A stretch of 64,000 bases of DNA from Streptomyces sp. NBC_01283 (GTDB lineage Bacteria; Actinomycetota; Actinomycetes; Streptomycetales; Streptomycetaceae). Position 1 is the stretch's first letter. Each line of letters starts with the position of its first letter. Both the position numbers and the translations under genes were made by a program. Below are positions 35,670-45,220 of the stretch, piece after piece. The notes below the pieces were generated by a model, which was given only the letters and a program-made list of their open reading frames with translations, ran no database searches and had not been told where the DNA came from. Where the stretch lies: contig NZ_CP108430.1 of NCBI RefSeq assembly GCF_041435335.1, positions 8,714,001 to 8,778,000 on the forward strand, read 5' to 3'.

Positions 35670-36766
35670 CCCCCGCGCGCACGGCGGCAGCCCCCGCGGC
35701 CACCGTCCACGGACACATCACCGACGCGATGAAGGCCCCCGACCTGCTGCGGCTCTCCGAAAACGTCGTCCTCGCACGCTTCGAGACGATGAAGGTGTAC
35801 GCGGCGCTCGGCGCCGTCCGCACCCTCCTGGAGCGCGGCACCGTCAGGCCCGGCCAGACCCTCGTAGACAGCTCCAGCGGCATCTACGCCCTTGCCCTCG
35901 CCATGGCCTGCCACCGCTACGGACTCGGCTGCCACATCGTCGCCTCCACCACCGTCGACGCGGCGATGCGGGCCCAGCTGGAGATCCTCGGGGCCACGGT
36001 GGACCAGATGCCGCCCTCCGACAGCCTGCGGCTCGACCAGGAGCGGCGGGTGCACCGCGTGCGTCAACTACTGGCCGGGCGAACCGACTTGCACTGGATG
36101 CGCCAGTACCACGACGGAGTCCACTACGCCGGTTACGAGGAGTTCGCGGATCTGGTCGACGCCGCGCTGCCCGATGCCCCGCTGACCGTGGTGGGCGCCG
36201 TCGGCACCGGCGCATCCACCGGAGGTCTCGTCCAGCCGTTGCGGCTACGCGGCCGTGCGGTAAGGCTGCTGGGACTGCAGCCCTTCGGCAGCGTCACGTT
36301 CGGCAGCGAGGACTTCAGCGATCCCGAGGCGATCATCGCCGGGATCGGCAGCTCGATCCCCTTCGACAACGTCCGGCACGACCTGTACGACACCCTCCAC
36401 TGGGTCGACTTCCGGCACGCCATGGCGGGAGCCGTCGATCTGCTGCGCGCTCACGCGGTGTTCGCCGGTCTCTCCACGGGGGCCGCCCACCTCGTCACAG
36501 CATGGGAGGCGGCCCGCGACCCGGACCGGATGCACCTCGTGATCGGCGCCGACACGGGACACCGCTACACCGAGCGGGTCTTCTCCCGTCACCAGGAGGC
36601 GCTCGACCCGCGCACCCTCAAGCCGCACCAGATCACGGACCTGGCCGACCTCGCGCTGCCGTGGTCGGTGATGGAGTGGAACCGGCGCAGCTACGACGTA
36701 CGCACGAAGAAGCACGACGAGCACCAGAAGCACGACAAGCACGAGAAGGAGGGGAAGACATCGTGA
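35666..36766 (+). CDS. PLP-dependent enzyme of the cysteine-synthase fold with a His-rich tail
   Basis: 366 aa, GTG start in a GTGA overlap. Fold-type II PLP enzyme: the likely Schiff-base lysine is in ETMKVYAALGAV, the phosphate loop is around GTGASTGG, and the substrate loop is SSSGIYALALAM. Relatives make amino acids such as cysteine or 2,3-diaminopropionate, the latter used in siderophores (SbnA). The C-terminus KKHDEHQKHDKHEKEGK is strongly charged with four histidines and may bind metal. The exact reaction is unknown. Confidence 0.82.
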   Translation: MTPARTAAAPAATVHGHITDAMKAPDLLRLSENVVLARFETMKVYAALGAVRTLLERGTVRPGQTLVDSSSGIYALALAMACHRYGLGCHIVASTTVDAAMRAQLEILGATVDQMPPSDSLRLDQERRVHRVRQLLAGRTDLHWMRQYHDGVHYAGYEEFADLVDAALPDAPLTVVGAVGTGASTGGLVQPLRLRGRAVRLLGLQPFGSVTFGSEDFSDPEAIIAGIGSSIPFDNVRHDLYDTLHWVDFRHAMAGAVDLLRAHAVFAGLSTGAAHLVTAWEAARDPDRMHLVIGADTGHRYTERVFSRHQEALDPRTLKPHQITDLADLALPWSVMEWNRRSYDVRTKKHDEHQKHDKHEKEGKTS

Positions 36767-37989
36767 CGATCGCCGCCCTGGAAGCACTCACCTTCGGCCT
36801 CGGACGGCTGTTGGAAGCGGCCGAGGCCGCCGGGCACCGGCTCTGCCTGCTCACGGGCGACCGCGCCGTCTACCGGCACGAACTGGACCGGCTGGAACCG
36901 GGAGCACTCGACATCGTCGACGTCGACACCCGTGACGCGGCCGCGTCCGCCGCGGCGCTCGCCGCCGTGCCCGGCCTGAAGGGGCTCATCAACTCGACCG
37001 ACACCTGGAGCGTGCCGGGCGCGGATCTCGCCGCCGAACTCGGTTTGCCGGGCCCCGATCCGGCCGCGGTCCGTGTCCTGCGGGACAAGTCCCGGGTGCG
37101 CAACCTCCTCCACGAACAGAACCTGAGCAGCGGCTCCGCCCTCACGATCCCGGCCGAGCCCGCGGCGGCCGACGAGGTGCTCCGGCAGATCGGCCTGCCG
37201 GTGGTCCTCAAGGACTCGGCGGGCACCTCCTCCCGCAACGTATGGCTGGTACGCGACGAGCGGCAGCTGCACACCGCTCTCCGTGAAGCCGCCCAACGCC
37301 CCTTCTCCGGGCGGCTGTTCGCGGAACCCCTCTTCGCCGGGCCCGTCTACAGCGCGGAGACGCTCAGCTGGCCGGGGGAGACGAAGCTCCTGGGTGTGCT
37401 CAGCCGCCAGATGTCTCCCGAGCCGTCCGTCCGCGAGGAGGCCGCCGCCTTCCCCGTGGCCCTGCCGGAACCGCAGTTCGCCCTGATCCAGGACTGGGTG
37501 GCGCGCGTCCTGGAGACGGCGGGCCATGACGCGGGCTTCGCGCACGTCGAGTTCGTCCTCACCGCCGAGGGACCGGAGCTCGTCGAGATCAACCGCCGCA
37601 TCGGCGGCGCGCTGGTCGGCGAGGCACTGTGCCGCGCCCTGCGCACCAACGTGTACGACGCGATGATCGCCGTGGCACTGGGCCTGCGCCCCGCCCTGCT
37701 CGACGCTCCGGCGGCCACGGGCCCCGCCACGGGATTCGTCCTCGTCTACCCCGACCGGCCCGGCACCCTCACCGGATGGACCGGCGTGGACGGTCTCGCC
37801 GCCTTCCCCGGCTCGCCCGAGTGGTACCCCACCGCAGCCCCCGGTGACCGCCTGGAGCACGTGAGCGATCAGCGCGGGTGCACCGGGATCGTCCTGACCG
37901 AGGGTGCGACCGCGGAACTCGCCCTGCACCGTGCGCTCAGCGCGGCGGGGAGCATACGGCCGCTCGTCGCCGCCGACGCCCCGGCGTGA
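36763..37989 (+). CDS. ATP-grasp ligase
   Basis: 408 aa, GTG start in a GTGA overlap. ATP-grasp features: LPVVLKDSAGTSSRNVWLV (nucleotide-binding lysine and loop), FAHVEFVLTAEGPELVEINRRIGG (metal-binding Glu and Asn). Such enzymes join a carboxylate to an amine. Placed after a PLP amino-acid enzyme and before an exporter, it probably condenses an amino-acid-like unit into a small peptide or chelator. The product is not predictable from sequence. Confidence 0.87.
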   Translation: MTIAALEALTFGLGRLLEAAEAAGHRLCLLTGDRAVYRHELDRLEPGALDIVDVDTRDAAASAAALAAVPGLKGLINSTDTWSVPGADLAAELGLPGPDPAAVRVLRDKSRVRNLLHEQNLSSGSALTIPAEPAAADEVLRQIGLPVVLKDSAGTSSRNVWLVRDERQLHTALREAAQRPFSGRLFAEPLFAGPVYSAETLSWPGETKLLGVLSRQMSPEPSVREEAAAFPVALPEPQFALIQDWVARVLETAGHDAGFAHVEFVLTAEGPELVEINRRIGGALVGEALCRALRTNVYDAMIAVALGLRPALLDAPAATGPATGFVLVYPDRPGTLTGWTGVDGLAAFPGSPEWYPTAAPGDRLEHVSDQRGCTGIVLTEGATAELALHRALSAAGSIRPLVAADAPA

Positions 37990-39182
37990 CGCTCCTCGGA
38001 AAGCCGCGCGGGCGCCTTCGGTCCGGCCTCGCGCGGCTCACCGGGCCGCAACGCTTCCTGCTGGCCGGATCGTTCCTGATCCCGCTGGGCAGCTTCGCCG
38101 TCCTGCCCTTCATGTCGGTGCTCCTCCACCAGCGGCTCGGCATGGGGCTCGGCGCGGTCGGCGTCGTGCTCGCCGTCGCCTCACTGGTGCAGTTCTCCGG
38201 TGGGGTGGTGGGCGGCATGATCGCCGGGCGCATCGGACTGCGGCGCACGATGCTGCTCGCCCTGGTGATCCGCACGGCGGGCTTCGCCTGCTTCCTGCCC
38301 GGCCTCCGCGATCCGGCCGCCGCCGTCCTCGCCCTCTTCCTGGTGTCCGTGGGCGCGGCCCTCTATCTGCCCGCGAACAAGGCCTACTTGATCCACGAGG
38401 CGGACGAGGAGCAACGCCCTCTGCTGCTGTCCGCGAGCAGCTCCGCGCTGAACGCGGGCATCGCCCTGGGACCGCTGGCGGCGGCGCCCTTCGTCCTCAG
38501 TGCGTCGGCCGGGCTGTTCACCGCGGTCGCCGTGCTCTTCGCCGCGATCACCGTGGGCCACGCCCTGCTGCCCGGGGAGAGCCCCGACCGGGGGCCGGAG
38601 CCGGCACCCGGCGAGAGGGCGTTCTCCGGCGTCGCCGTGCTGCCCTTCGCGACCACCGTGCTGAGCCTGTACGTCTTCATGTTCTTCCAGCACTACCTCG
38701 CGCTGTACGCGGTGCCCCGCACCTCGACGACGTACTACGGCCTGGTCCTCGCGGTCTACGCGCTGCTGCTCGTCGTCGCGCAGCCCCTCCTCGCGGACTG
38801 GATCGCAGCCCTGCCCTACACCCGCGCCCTGCGGTGCGGCTTCGGCGCGATGGCCGCGGGGATGGCCACGCTCGCCGTCGGCAACCATGCCGCGATCATG
38901 GCCGGAGCCCTGCTCGTCTGCCTCGGTGAGATCGTCCTCTTCTTCAAGAACGACCTCGAGGCCCTTGCCCGGTCGACCCGAGCCCCGGCGGTGGTCTTCG
39001 GTCACCAGCGGCTCGCGGCCGGAATCGGCGCCTTCGCCAGCGGAGTGGCCGGGGGCGAGGGCTATCAGCTCGCCGAACACATGGGCAGCACCGGCCTGTT
39101 CTGGGTGGTGGTCGCCGCGCAGGGCGCCCTGCTGCCGTTGCTCCTGGGGCGCTGGTCCGCGGTCAGAGGCCCAGGTCGCTGA
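37986..39182 (+). CDS. MFS exporter of the operon
   Basis: 398 aa, GTG start in a GTGA overlap. About 12 hydrophobic helices with the loop motif [15 protein letters not shown] between TM2 and TM3. As last gene of the ABC/PLP/ATP-grasp operon it is the likely exporter of the compound made by the two enzymes. Its 3' end overlaps the convergent NTF2-like gene by 20 bp. Confidence 0.85.
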   Translation: MTLLGKPRGRLRSGLARLTGPQRFLLAGSFLIPLGSFAVLPFMSVLLHQRLGMGLGAVGVVLAVASLVQFSGGVVGGMIAGRIGLRRTMLLALVIRTAGFACFLPGLRDPAAAVLALFLVSVGAALYLPANKAYLIHEADEEQRPLLLSASSSALNAGIALGPLAAAPFVLSASAGLFTAVAVLFAAITVGHALLPGESPDRGPEPAPGERAFSGVAVLPFATTVLSLYVFMFFQHYLALYAVPRTSTTYYGLVLAVYALLLVVAQPLLADWIAALPYTRALRCGFGAMAAGMATLAVGNHAAIMAGALLVCLGEIVLFFKNDLEALARSTRAPAVVFGHQRLAAGIGAFASGVAGGEGYQLAEHMGSTGLFWVVVAAQGALLPLLLGRWSAVRGPGR

Positions 39183-39630
39183 GGCCGGGGTGGTCGTCGG
39201 GGCGGCGGCCGAGCGGCCAGTGGTACTTGCGGTCGGACTCCTCGATGCGCAGGTCGTTGATGGACGCGTGCCGGACACGCATCAGGCCGTCGTCGTCGAA
39301 CTCCCAGTTCTCGTTGCCGTACGAGCGGTACCACTGGCCGGAGTCGTCCCGCCATTCGTAGGCGAAGCGCACCGCGATGCGGTTGCCGTCGTGTGCCCAC
39401 AGCTCCTTGATGAGGCGGTAGTCGAGCTCCCGGCGCCACTTGCGGGAGAGGAAGGCGACGATGGCGTCGCGCCCCGTGACGAACTCCGCGCGGTTACGCC
39501 AGCGGGAGTCCTTGCCGTAGGCGAGGGACACCTTCTCGGGATCGCGGGAGTTCCAGCCGTCCTCGGCGAGGCGGACCTTCTCGGCCGCTGTCCGCAGGGT
39601 GAACGGCGGTACTGGGGGTCGTGCGGCCAT
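39163..39630 (-). CDS. NTF2-like protein (DUF1348 family)
   Basis: 155 aa, ATG at 39630. Sequence such as [20 protein letters not shown] and [20 protein letters not shown] is typical of the DUF1348 group of the nuclear-transport-factor-2 fold. The cone-shaped fold often binds small molecules, but the function is unknown. It is divergent from a TetR gene across 192 bp with three shared palindromes, so the two are almost certainly co-regulated. Confidence 0.88.
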   Translation of the reverse strand: MAARPPVPPFTLRTAAEKVRLAEDGWNSRDPEKVSLAYGKDSRWRNRAEFVTGRDAIVAFLSRKWRRELDYRLIKELWAHDGNRIAVRFAYEWRDDSGQWYRSYGNENWEFDDDGLMRVRHASINDLRIEESDRKYHWPLGRRPDDHPGLSDLGL

Positions 39631-39667
39631 GGCTCTCTCCTGAACGTCGAATGAACGTGGAAGCCGC

Positions 39668-39683
39668 GAGAACGATCGTTCTC
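39668..39683. promoter_or_regulatory. TetR operator 1: gagaacgatcgttctc
   Basis: Perfect 16-bp palindrome 38 bp before the NTF2-like start. Confidence 0.8.
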
Positions 39684-39704
39684 CGGTGAGGGTGCCCACC
39701 ATAG

Positions 39705-39720
39705 GAGAACGGTCGTTCTC
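39705..39720. promoter_or_regulatory. TetR operator 2: gagaacggtcgttctc
   Basis: The same palindrome with one central pair changed, 37 bp from operator 1. Confidence 0.8.
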
Positions 39721-39760
39721 GCGCAATGATGCGACCGGATCCGGGCCCGTAGTAATCTTG

Positions 39761-39776
39761 GAGAACGACCGTTCTC
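39761..39776. promoter_or_regulatory. TetR operator 3: gagaacgaccgttctc
   Basis: Third copy, one central pair changed, 47 bp before the tetR start. Confidence 0.8.
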
Positions 39777-39822
39777 GTGCCTCTGGTCCACGTTCTCTGA
39801 TCCGCACCCCCCTGGAGCCCGC

Positions 39823-40374
39823 ATGGACCGCGCTGAAGCGGAAGTCAGACTCCTCGACGCCGCCGAGGAGCTCTTCTACGCGCGCGGCATCCAGGCCGTG
39901 GGCATGGACCAGGTGCGAGCGGCCTCGGGCGTCTCGCTCAAGCGGCTGTACCAGCTCTACCCCTCGAAGTCGGAGCTGGTCGTCGCCTGTCTCGAACGCC
40001 GCGACCTGCGCTGGCGGACCCGGCTCGCCGAGCATGTGGAGGGTGAGCCGGGCGGGCCGGAGCGGGTCCTCGCGGTCTACGACTGGCTCTACGAGTGGTT
40101 CTCCGAGCCGGACTTCCGGGGCTGCGCCTTCATCAACTCCTTCGGTGAACTCGGGGCCGTGGAACCGGCGGTGGCCGACACTGTCCGCGCCCACAAGAGC
40201 GCCTTCCATGCGTACATGGCGGGACTTGTGGCAGCCGCGGGTGAATCGGGGCAGACTGTCGGCCCGTTGGTCCTGCTCGCGGAGGGGGCCATGACCGCGG
40301 CCGCCATATCGGGCTCACCCGAGCCGGCGCGCCAAGCCCGGCAGGGCGCGGCTCAGTTGCTGGCCGCGCGGTAA
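39823..40374 (+). CDS. TetR-family regulator (autoregulated)
   Basis: 183 aa. N-terminal helix-turn-helix [20 protein letters not shown] with [14 protein letters not shown]. The C-terminal domain contains [12 protein letters not shown], common in a subgroup that senses small ligands. Three copies of a near-perfect palindrome between it and the divergent NTF2-like gene make it the obvious binding protein. An F420-type reductase gene follows 29 bp downstream. Confidence 0.92.
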   Translation: MDRAEAEVRLLDAAEELFYARGIQAVGMDQVRAASGVSLKRLYQLYPSKSELVVACLERRDLRWRTRLAEHVEGEPGGPERVLAVYDWLYEWFSEPDFRGCAFINSFGELGAVEPAVADTVRAHKSAFHAYMAGLVAAAGESGQTVGPLVLLAEGAMTAAAISGSPEPARQARQGAAQLLAAR

Positions 40375-40403
40375 CCGCCGGCCGCTGGACAGGAAGAAGG
40401 CTG

Positions 40404-40832
40404 ATGGCGAAGACGTACCGCGTCGGTTTCGGCACGCGTCTGATCAACGGCGTGTTCCGGGCCATGACCCGGCGAGGGATGGGCAAGGGCTACCGGTACA
40501 TACTGACCGTGCGCGGCAGGAAGTCGGGCCGCCTGTTCTCCACGCCGGTCGACGTGATGTCGGCCGGGGGCGAGCGCTGGGTCGTCGGCGCCTACGGGGT
40601 GAGCAACTGGGTGCTCAACGCCCGTGCGGCCGGTGAGATCGAACTCAGCAGGGGCGGCACGTCGGAGACCGTGCGCGTGGTCGAGCTCGGCCCCGAGGAA
40701 AGCGTCCCCGTGCTGCGTCAGTACTGGCGCGAAGTGCCCGTCACCCGCCCCTACTTCGACGTGACGGGCGACTCGACGGACGAGGAGTTCGCCGCCGAGT
40801 CGGTACGTCATCCGGTGTTCCGTCTGGTCTAG
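40404..40832 (+). CDS. Deazaflavin (F420)-dependent nitroreductase-like protein
   Basis: 142 aa, split-barrel protein of the DUF385/Ddn group. Marks: LTVRGRKSGRLFSTPVDVM and RWVVGAYGVSNWVLNARAAG, where this family binds F420. It reduces or detoxifies small molecules. Immediately downstream of tetR and likely co-transcribed. Confidence 0.85.
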   Translation: MAKTYRVGFGTRLINGVFRAMTRRGMGKGYRYILTVRGRKSGRLFSTPVDVMSAGGERWVVGAYGVSNWVLNARAAGEIELSRGGTSETVRVVELGPEESVPVLRQYWREVPVTRPYFDVTGDSTDEEFAAESVRHPVFRLV

Positions 40833-40862
40833 GGGCGGGTCCGGGGGTGAGGGCGGTGCCGG

Positions 40863-42242
40863 TCAGCCCGCTTTCGCCCCGGTGTGCAGGGCCAGGGCGC
40901 CGTGGGCGGGCAGGGTGGTCCCGACCTTTCCGTCGTCCCCGACGGTGACCGTGTTCCCCTCGCAGCTGTCGGGGGACGCCTTGGCGACATTGCAGTACGT
41001 GCCGCCGGGCAGGGACGTCGCGAACGTCTCCGTCAGCTCTCCGTCGCCGTTGTTGAGGGCGACGAACCCCTTGTCCCCACGGCCGAAGGCGAGGGCGCTG
41101 CCGCCGTTGTCCCACCAGTCGGTCAGCTCGGCGGAGCCCACCTCGTTGCGGAACCCGACCAGGCCGGTGACCGCCTGCTGGGTGTGCGTGTTCGTCCAGC
41201 CGTCCGCGCCGCTGGGCGGACCCGCGTCCTTGTCGGTCCACTCGTAGCCGGAGTACACGTTCGGTGAGCCGTAGGGGGAGGCGAGCATGAAGACGTTCGC
41301 CAGGGTGTAGGCCGCGCCGTCCTTGTAGGTGAGCGTCGAGCCGTTGCGCTCGGTGTCCCAGTTGTCGACGAACGTACGGGCCGAGCCGCTGCCCAGTTTG
41401 CCGTCGGCGACCGACTTCAGCTGGGCGATGTCGCCCCCCTGGAAGGCGCTCTTGAGGTGCCCGCCGTAGCGGAACTCGTCGACGTCGCCGACGCCGGTGT
41501 ACTCGTCGGGCTGGACGGCCTCGCCGCCCCCGTGGATGACCTCCGACACCCAGAACCCGGGGTCGCTCATCTTGCCCTTGATGGCGGCGACGTCGTCGGC
41601 CGCCATGTGCTTGGCTGCATCGATGCGGAAACCGTCCACGCCCAGGGACCGCAGGTCGTCGAGGTACGCCGCGATGGTGGTGCGCACCGCGTCGCTGCCC
41701 GTGTCGAGGTCGGCGAGGCCCACCAGTTCGCAGTTCTGGACGTTGTCACGGCTGGTGTAGTCGTTGATGCTCGTGCGGCAGGTGTGGAAGTCCGCATCCT
41801 GGAAGAGGCCGGGATACTCGTACTTGCCGTACGCCGTGCCGCCGGTGCCCGTCCCCGAGCCGGCCGCCATGTGGTTGATGACGGCGTCCGCGATGACCTT
41901 GACGCCCGCCTGATGGCAGGCGTCGACCATGCTCTTGAAGGCGGCGCGGTCGCCCAGACGGCCCGCGATCTTGTAACTGACGGGCTGGTACGAGGTCCAC
42001 CACTGGCCGCCCTGGATGTGCTCCGAGGCGGGCGACACCTGGACGTAGCCGTAGCCCGACGGGCCGAGCTGGTCCGTGCAGGCCTTGCCCACATCCGCGA
42101 ACTGTCGCTCGAACATGGTGGCGGTGACGGTCTTCTCGCCCGGCGGTGTCGCCTGCGACTGCGTGGGCGCGAACGTCGCGAGGCCGGCCGCGGCCAGGAC
42201 CCCGGCCGACGTCGCGCCGAGCAGGCGGTAACGGTGCTGCAT
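40863..42242 (-). CDS. Secreted alpha-amylase (GH13)
   Basis: 459 aa; the ATG at 42242 begins a clear Sec signal ([20 protein letters not shown]). Catalytic residues: nucleophile Asp in GFRIDAAKH, acid/base Glu in WVSEVIHGG, and the third Asp in [11 protein letters not shown], the Trp variant usual in Streptomyces amylases. It ends after the barrel and C-domain; no starch-binding module is present. It hydrolyses alpha-1,4-glucans outside the cell. MalR-like sites lie upstream. Confidence 0.95.
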   Translation of the reverse strand: MQHRYRLLGATSAGVLAAAGLATFAPTQSQATPPGEKTVTATMFERQFADVGKACTDQLGPSGYGYVQVSPASEHIQGGQWWTSYQPVSYKIAGRLGDRAAFKSMVDACHQAGVKVIADAVINHMAAGSGTGTGGTAYGKYEYPGLFQDADFHTCRTSINDYTSRDNVQNCELVGLADLDTGSDAVRTTIAAYLDDLRSLGVDGFRIDAAKHMAADDVAAIKGKMSDPGFWVSEVIHGGGEAVQPDEYTGVGDVDEFRYGGHLKSAFQGGDIAQLKSVADGKLGSGSARTFVDNWDTERNGSTLTYKDGAAYTLANVFMLASPYGSPNVYSGYEWTDKDAGPPSGADGWTNTHTQQAVTGLVGFRNEVGSAELTDWWDNGGSALAFGRGDKGFVALNNGDGELTETFATSLPGGTYCNVAKASPDSCEGNTVTVGDDGKVGTTLPAHGALALHTGAKAG

Positions 42243-42361
42243 GGTGCGGCTCCTTCGAGACCGGGCACAGCTGTGCCCAAAGAAGGCAACTACTCGTGGG
42301 GGAGGCTGCCGTGGGGGGATTCCGAGTGGGAGCCTGCCGCCCGCGCATGTACGCGTCAATG

Positions 42362-42372
42362 CTTTCTGCAAG
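42362..42372. promoter_or_regulatory. MalR-like operator, ctttctgcaag
   Basis: One base different from cttgctgcaag at 42483. It lies 120 bp upstream of the amylase start, in the promoter zone. Similar CTTGCAG-type sequences control Streptomyces amylases through the MalR/Reg1 repressor. Confidence 0.5.
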
Positions 42373-42482
42373 ATATTTCAACTATCAGTCCTTGAAGTGG
42401 CTTTGGTGGCTGGCGTGGTGGGTGAACGGTGGGCTTTTTGTGGTCGGGGGAGGGTGCCGGTCGGCGTGACCTGCGAGCGTTG

Positions 42483-42493
42483 CTTGCTGCAAG
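42483..42493. promoter_or_regulatory. MalR-like operator, cttgctgcaag
   Basis: A perfect 11-bp palindrome (5-1-5). A further cttgc half lies directly after it. Confidence 0.5.
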
Positions 42494-42540
42494 AACTTGC
42501 GCGGATTCACTTCTTACTCAGGGGTAGGCTCGCCGCTTTC

Positions 42541-42565
42541 CTTGTTATACGGTCTGTCTAACAAG
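42541..42565. promoter_or_regulatory. Inverted repeat cttgtta-N11-taacaag
   Basis: Perfect 7-bp arms about 90 bp before the diiron oxygenase gene, a typical TetR-type operator geometry. The regulator is not encoded next to it. Confidence 0.5.
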
Positions 42566-42652
42566 CGGGCCGCGGCGCGTTGCGGGACGGCGCCCCGAGC
42601 CGCTGCCTGAGCGAACAAGAGAACGTACGCAGCAGAGTCAAGGAGCCGCAGC

Positions 42653-43576
42653 ATGGCAAGCAGCACTGTTCGGCCGACCTCGCAGGACCGCCCCGAGAAG
42701 CCCGAAGAGGACGACGTGGCCCGGCGGTTGCTCGACTCGGCCGCCATGTTGGCCTACGACCCGGCCACCGAGGTGGACTGGGACACCCCCCTCGACCGGG
42801 ACTTCCACGGCGCGAGTCCGGAGTGGTGCTCCCTGTACGGCACTTCGTACTGGCAGGAGCTCACCGACGCCCAGCGCAAGGAGCTCACACGGCAGGAAGC
42901 CGCGTCGGTGGCCAGCACGGGCATCTGGTTCGAGATGATCCTGCAGCAGATGGTGCTGCGCGACGTGTACGCGAAGGATCCGACCAGCGACGAGGTCCAG
43001 TGGGCGCTCACCGAGATCGCCGAGGAGTGCCGGCACTCGATCATGTTCGCGCGCGGCGCCGAGAAGCTGGGCGCGCCCGCCTACCGGCCGCACCGGTTCG
43101 CCGTGGAGCTGGGCCGCGTGTTCAAGACGGTGGCCTTCGGCGAGGCGGCCTATGCCGCGATCCTGGTGGCCGAAGAGGTGCTCGACGTCATGCAGCGCGA
43201 CTGGATGCGGGACGAGCGGGTCGTGCCCTTCGTCCGCACGATCAACAACATCCATGTCGTCGAGGAATCGCGGCACATGAAGTTCGCCCGCGACCAGACG
43301 ACCAAGCGGATGGCGGGCACGGGCCGGGTGCGCCGCCAGATCAACGCGCTCGTCATCGCGATCGCCTCGTACGTCATCGTCACCAGCATGGTGAACCGCA
43401 AGGTCTACGCCCACGCGGGGCTCGACGAGAAGCGCGCGCTCGCCGAGGCGAAGGCCAACGAGCACCACAAGTCCATGATGCGGTCGAGCTGTTCGGGCCT
43501 GATGGAGTTCCTGGCCTCGTCCCGGCTGCTCACGAAGCCCGCGCTCGCCTTCTACAAGCGCGCCAACCTCATCTGA
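42653..43576 (+). CDS. AurF-like diiron oxygenase
   Basis: 307 aa helical protein. The iron-ligand motifs are visible as EIAEECRHSIMF, AILVAEEVLDVMQRD and HVVEESRHMKFARD. AurF relatives oxidise arylamines to nitro compounds; others hydroxylate lipids. It needs electrons from a ferredoxin system, and a ferredoxin-reductase fusion is encoded 100 bp downstream. The substrate is unknown. An inverted repeat upstream suggests induction. Confidence 0.85.
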   Translation: MASSTVRPTSQDRPEKPEEDDVARRLLDSAAMLAYDPATEVDWDTPLDRDFHGASPEWCSLYGTSYWQELTDAQRKELTRQEAASVASTGIWFEMILQQMVLRDVYAKDPTSDEVQWALTEIAEECRHSIMFARGAEKLGAPAYRPHRFAVELGRVFKTVAFGEAAYAAILVAEEVLDVMQRDWMRDERVVPFVRTINNIHVVEESRHMKFARDQTTKRMAGTGRVRRQINALVIAIASYVIVTSMVNRKVYAHAGLDEKRALAEAKANEHHKSMMRSSCSGLMEFLASSRLLTKPALAFYKRANLI

Positions 43577-43594
43577 GCCCTCCTCACTTGGGTC

Positions 43595-43640
43595 CTCCTC
43601 ATCCGAGCCCCCCTCATCCGAGCCCCCCCTCATCCGCGCC
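43595..43640 (+). repeat. Short tandem repeat between the oxygenase and reductase genes
   Basis: Three imperfect copies of ctcatccgagccccc fill much of the 99-bp gap. The gap is probably slippage-prone; no function is evident. Confidence 0.6.
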
Positions 43641-43675
43641 AGCTCCATCTGACCCGAGCGAGTCGAGCCGACGAC

Positions 43676-45211
43676 ATGACCTCCTACGCCATCACCCAGA
43701 CCTGCTGCAACGACGCCACCTGCGTCGCCGTATGCCCGGTCAACTGCATCCATCCGACGCCGCAGGAAAGGGCGTTCGGCAGCACGGAGATGCTGCACAT
43801 CGACCCGGCCACCTGCATAGGCTGCGGCGCCTGCGCCGACGCCTGCCCGGTCGAGGCGATCTTCCCGGTGGACAGCCTCGCGCCCGCGCAGCAGGAGTAC
43901 GCGACGATCAACGCGGCGTACTACGCGGACCAGACACCCGAACCCGCCCCGGACGGACCGAACTTCCACGCCTGGGACGAGCCGTCGTTCCCCCGCGTCC
44001 TGCCGTCCGACTTCGCGCCGCTCAAGGTCGCCGTCGTCGGCACCGGTCCTGCCGGGATGTACGCGGTCCAGGACCTGCTCCTGCACACCAGCGCCGAAGT
44101 GACCCTGATCGACCGGCTGCCGGTGACCGGAGGGCTCGTGCGGTTCGGCGTGGCGCCGGACCACCCCGCCACCAAGAAGGTCGGCGACACCTTCGCGCGG
44201 TTCCACACGCATCCGAGGGTGCGGATGCATCTCGGGCTCGACGTGGGCGCCGACGTCACCGCGCAGGAACTGGCCGCACACCACGACGCGGTCATCTACG
44301 CCGTGGGCGCGTCGGCCGACCGCCCGCTGGCCGTACCGGGCGAGGAGCTGCCCGGCAGCATGTCCGCGCGGGACTTCGTCGCCTGGTACAACGGCCACCC
44401 GGACGCGGCGCCCGACGCGTTCGACCTGTCCGCCGAGCGCGTGGTCGTCGTCGGCAACGGCAACGTGGCTCTCGACGTCGCCCGGATCCTGCTCGCCGAC
44501 CCGGACAGCCTCGCCCGCACCGAGATCGCCGAGCACGCACTGGCGGCGCTGCGTGCCGCCAAGGTGCGCGAGGTGGTCCTGCTCGGGCGCCGGGGTCCCG
44601 AGGGCGCCGCCTACACGAAGTCCGAACTGCTCGCCCTCAAGCACGTTCCCGGCCTGGACCTGGTCGTCGACGACCACCACCCCCGGATCGCGGCAGCCGT
44701 CGACGAGACCGATCCGGCGACCGACCCGAAGGGCAAGGCGGCCCTCCTGCGAGGCGTCGCGCGCGAGCGCTTCGACTGGACACAAGCGCCCGCTCCCGGG
44801 CGGCGCATCGTGCTCCGCTTCCACACGGCCCCGCTGGAAATGCTCGGCGAGGAAGCCGTCCAGGGCGTGCGCGTCGCGGAGGCGGCGGGGGAGCGGACGA
44901 TACGGACGGGCATGGTGCTGCGCGCGATCGGCTACCGAGGAGTGCCGGTCGCCGGACTGCCGTTCGACGAGACCACCGGCACCGTCCCGAACGAAGGCGG
45001 CCGGGTCACCGGGCGGCCCGGCACGTACGTCGTGGGCTGGATCAAGCGAGGCCCCAGCGGCGGCATCGGCGCCAACCGCACCTGCGCCGCCGAGACGGTC
45101 ACCACACTCCTGGCCGACGCTGTCGCCGGCGCACTGCCCGCTCCTGGGCGTGCCCCGAAGGCCTTCCACCGGCTGGCCCGGCGCCGGAACCGGAAGGCGG
45201 TCCTGGGCTGA
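43676..45211 (+). CDS. fprB: Ferredoxin fused to ferredoxin-NADP+ reductase (FprB type)
   Basis: 511 aa. Residues 1-65 form a bacterial ferredoxin with two clusters: CCNDATCVAVCPVNC and CIGCGACADACPVEAI. From about residue 118 comes an FprA-like flavoprotein (VAVVGTGPAGMYAVQDLL; GLVRFGVAPDHPATKK; VVVVGNGNVALDVARILL; GWIKRGPSGGIGANRTCA). It moves electrons from NADPH to its own ferredoxin and on to an acceptor, most likely the AurF-like oxygenase encoded just upstream. Confidence 0.92.
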   Translation: MTSYAITQTCCNDATCVAVCPVNCIHPTPQERAFGSTEMLHIDPATCIGCGACADACPVEAIFPVDSLAPAQQEYATINAAYYADQTPEPAPDGPNFHAWDEPSFPRVLPSDFAPLKVAVVGTGPAGMYAVQDLLLHTSAEVTLIDRLPVTGGLVRFGVAPDHPATKKVGDTFARFHTHPRVRMHLGLDVGADVTAQELAAHHDAVIYAVGASADRPLAVPGEELPGSMSARDFVAWYNGHPDAAPDAFDLSAERVVVVGNGNVALDVARILLADPDSLARTEIAEHALAALRAAKVREVVLLGRRGPEGAAYTKSELLALKHVPGLDLVVDDHHPRIAAAVDETDPATDPKGKAALLRGVARERFDWTQAPAPGRRIVLRFHTAPLEMLGEEAVQGVRVAEAAGERTIRTGMVLRAIGYRGVPVAGLPFDETTGTVPNEGGRVTGRPGTYVVGWIKRGPSGGIGANRTCAAETVTTLLADAVAGALPAPGRAPKAFHRLARRRNRKAVLG

Positions 45212-45220
45212 GCCGCCCCC

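Larger units (their letters stand above)
42243..42652. other. Divergent regulatory region between amylase and diiron oxygenase
   Basis: 410 bp without a convincing gene. It contains two MalR-like sites and, nearest the oxygenase, a separate inverted repeat. No other structure was recognised. Confidence 0.6.

Noticed and set aside
42638..45169. 843-codon minus-strand frame
   Set aside because: Antisense shadow of the oxygenase and ferredoxin reductase genes, low-complexity His/Arg/Gly sequence.
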